A stretch of DNA of 30,560 bases from Micractinium sp. NFX-FRZ (Eukaryota > Chlorophyta > Trebouxiophyceae > Chlorellales > Chlorellaceae), in NCBI GenBank assembly GCA_029339195.1, contig JAPTJF010000604.1, forward strand, positions 1 through 30,560, written 5' to 3'. Below, piece after piece: positions 28,876-30,560 of the stretch. The notes under the pieces were generated by a model. That model was not told the origin of the DNA and ran no database searches. It saw nothing but the letters and a program-made list of their open reading frames with translations. Each line of letters opens with the position of its first letter. Positions within the stretch are counted from its first letter, which is position 1. Made by a program: the position numbers and the translations under genes.

Positions 28876-30560
28876 TCACGCCTTGGCCAGCATGGCTGCC
28901 ACGTCGGCCTCGGGGTTCTTCACGTCGGTCACCTTGAGGCCCCACTTGTCGACAATCACCTGACAGGGAGGGCAAGAGAGAAATAGGGGGAGGGGCAGGG
29001 CAGCAAAGGCGTCAGGCTGGCAGGTTCATATGTAACAACACTTGAGTGCCATGCAGCGCGAACCCCTGCCTGCTCAAAAGCCAGTACCGCACGCCCACCA
29101 AAGGCTTCCTCTCCACCTGCCCCTGCCCCTGCTTCCTCTTCACCCACCCCTCAAACCCCACAAACCCACCTTGAGCGCCTCGGGCGTGAGGAAGGCGGGC
29201 GCCTTGGGCCCGATGCGGATGTTCTTGACGTTGAGGTGCAGCAGGGCGAGCAGGATGATGATTGCCTTCTGCTCCAGCCAGCTCAGGTCCAGGGACAGCG
29301 GCAGGCCGTTGACGTCGGTGCCAAACACTTCTGCCAGCTTGGAGGCAACCACGACGGCGGAGTAGGCGTCATTGCACTGGCCCATGTCCAACTGCCATGG
29401 GGAGGGAGGGGAGGCGGAGAGCGAAGAAATGAGAAAGAGGAGTGGGCGCCGGGAGGCGGGGAACAGGGCGTTGAAAAGCTGCCAGCATGGCAGGGGAGGT
29501 GGGCGGGCACCGCAGCGTGAAGTCAGCTGCTTCCCAAACGCGTCAATGCCAGTACTGCTAGCTCGCCGCTCCTTCCCCTCCCTTGCCCCTGCTCTCCCCC
29601 AACACAATCTCACCAGGCGGGGCAGCGGGGTGTTGGGCAGCATGCCGTAGTCGTGGTCGTAGAAGCGGAACTTGCCGCAGCCCAGGGTGAGCAGCATGGT
29701 GTCCTGGGGGGTGGCGTCGGCAACCTTGCCAAAGTACTTGCGCTCAGGCTCTGCAGGAGGGCGATGGGGGAGAGATGAACGGCAGGTGGTGGGAGGGTGT
29801 CATGGCAGGAAGGAGAGAGTGATGGAGCAGAGAAGGATGAAGGCAGCGGCAGCATTCAGCAACGTCAAGGGCGGCACTTGGCAGCGGCAGCGCCAGCGGC
29901 AGCACCCGGCAGGTGCCAGCGCTTGGCAGCGGCAGCGCTGAGCAAGCAAAACTCAACAGCCATCGGCGGCCTCACCAGCACCGTCGCATCCTCCCACCAG
30001 GAAGATGTGCTTCAGGTGCCCCTCCTGCACCGCCTTGACCACTTCGCCCGCCACGCCCAGCACCGCGTTGCGCGCAAAGCCTGTGGTCACAAACTTGGCC
30101 TCGCTCTCCTCGGGCTCCCACTCAAAACCGGGCAGCTCCTGGAACACACAGCGGAGCAGGGGGAGAAACGGAGGTCAGGGGCACGCTCTGAGCACGAGCA
30201 TGGAAGCGCATGGAAGCAGCACTGCAAATGGCTCATGTTGTGGCGGAGGGAGGAAGGGGGCAGCGGGGAGGGGAGGGAGCAGCTGTCCTGTTGGTGGCGC
30301 GACTGCATGCAGCAGGGTGGATGGTGCTCCCTTCCCTCTCTACACCCACTCCTCCCCACTCCTCCCACTCCCTAGCACACCCCGCCCTTCCTCCCCACCC
30401 CCTGCCACCCACCTGCGCCTTCTTGATGAGCTCGCTGTAGTCCTTGGTCTTGCCCATCTCCCCCTCAATGTGGGGCACCCCCGCCCACCCAACCTCGCCC
30501 GTGGTGAAGATGCGGTCCGAGTAGGACTGGCGCGGCTCGATGATGCAGTTGGTGGTCATC
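28876..30560 (-). CDS. Hybrid cluster protein (prismane/hydroxylamine reductase type), 5' end missing
   Basis: Five minus-strand exons are visible (30413 to window edge, 30138-29976, 29750-29614, 29391-29170, 28959-28876), giving the last ~250 residues; family members are about 550 long. The visible ATG at 30559-30557 is internal, within the conserved MTTNC motif, so the gene continues beyond the window. All C-terminal hybrid [4Fe-2S-2O] cluster ligands are present: [26 protein letters not shown] and the Glu/Lys pair in WLEQKA. Hybrid cluster proteins reduce hydroxylamine in vitro and handle nitric oxide in bacteria; in green algae they are linked to anoxic or nitrogen-related stress. The [10 protein letters not shown] and C-terminal [10 protein letters not shown] segments are typical of the family end. 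Compartment cannot be judged without the N-terminus. Confidence 0.92.

Overview
The window reads as nuclear DNA of a GC-rich unicellular green alga, most likely a chlorellacean trebouxiophyte (Chlorella or Micractinium type). The reasons are GC-rich coding sequence cut by many short spliceosomal introns, a plant-type plastid rhomboid protease, a hybrid cluster protein as found in green algae, and TGTAA-type polyadenylation signals. There are no operons, Shine-Dalgarno sites, CRISPR arrays, rRNA or tRNA genes visible. All gene models were assembled by hand from reading-frame continuity, splice signals and family resemblance.

Layout. 1-1023 holds no recognisable gene. 1024-2644 (+) is an F-box/leucine-rich-repeat protein. 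3479-5616 (-) is a plastid rhomboid protease in a divergent pair with the COP9 signalosome subunit CSN7 at 5966-7990 (+). 8694-11104 (+) is a second type of F-box/LRR protein. 11150-11518 (-) is a possible small gene. 11657-14690 (-) is a ten-exon B12-binding-like radical SAM protein, divergent from 15299-16998 (+), a close paralogue of the first F-box/LRR gene. 17908-19174 (-) is a mitochondrial complex I NDUFS6-like subunit, divergent from 19524-22712 (+), the Paf1-complex subunit LEO1. 23156-25858 (+) is a small acidic-tailed conserved protein I cannot name. 26375-28199 (+) is a BCP1/BCCIP family protein. 28876 to the window edge (-) is the C-terminal part of a hybrid cluster protein. The genes are ordinary nuclear genes in three divergent pairs. 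They do not form one pathway, although two F-box/LRR types and a COP9 subunit all touch cullin-RING ubiquitination.

The most unusual signal lies in the introns. In at least six genes the introns carry decayed partial copies of the adjacent exon edge, usually with the splice junction attached ('exon-edge echoes'). The clearest are in LEO1 (about 42 of 50 bases, offset exactly 90 bp), CSN7 (two copies of the exon 4 start, and a 31-bp tandem that repeats the donor site four times), the rhomboid gene, the radical SAM gene, and the unnamed gene at 23156-25858, which has echoes in three introns. This suggests introns that grow by local duplication across exon-intron borders. A second oddity is the high share of GC-AG introns: five of about 49 modelled.
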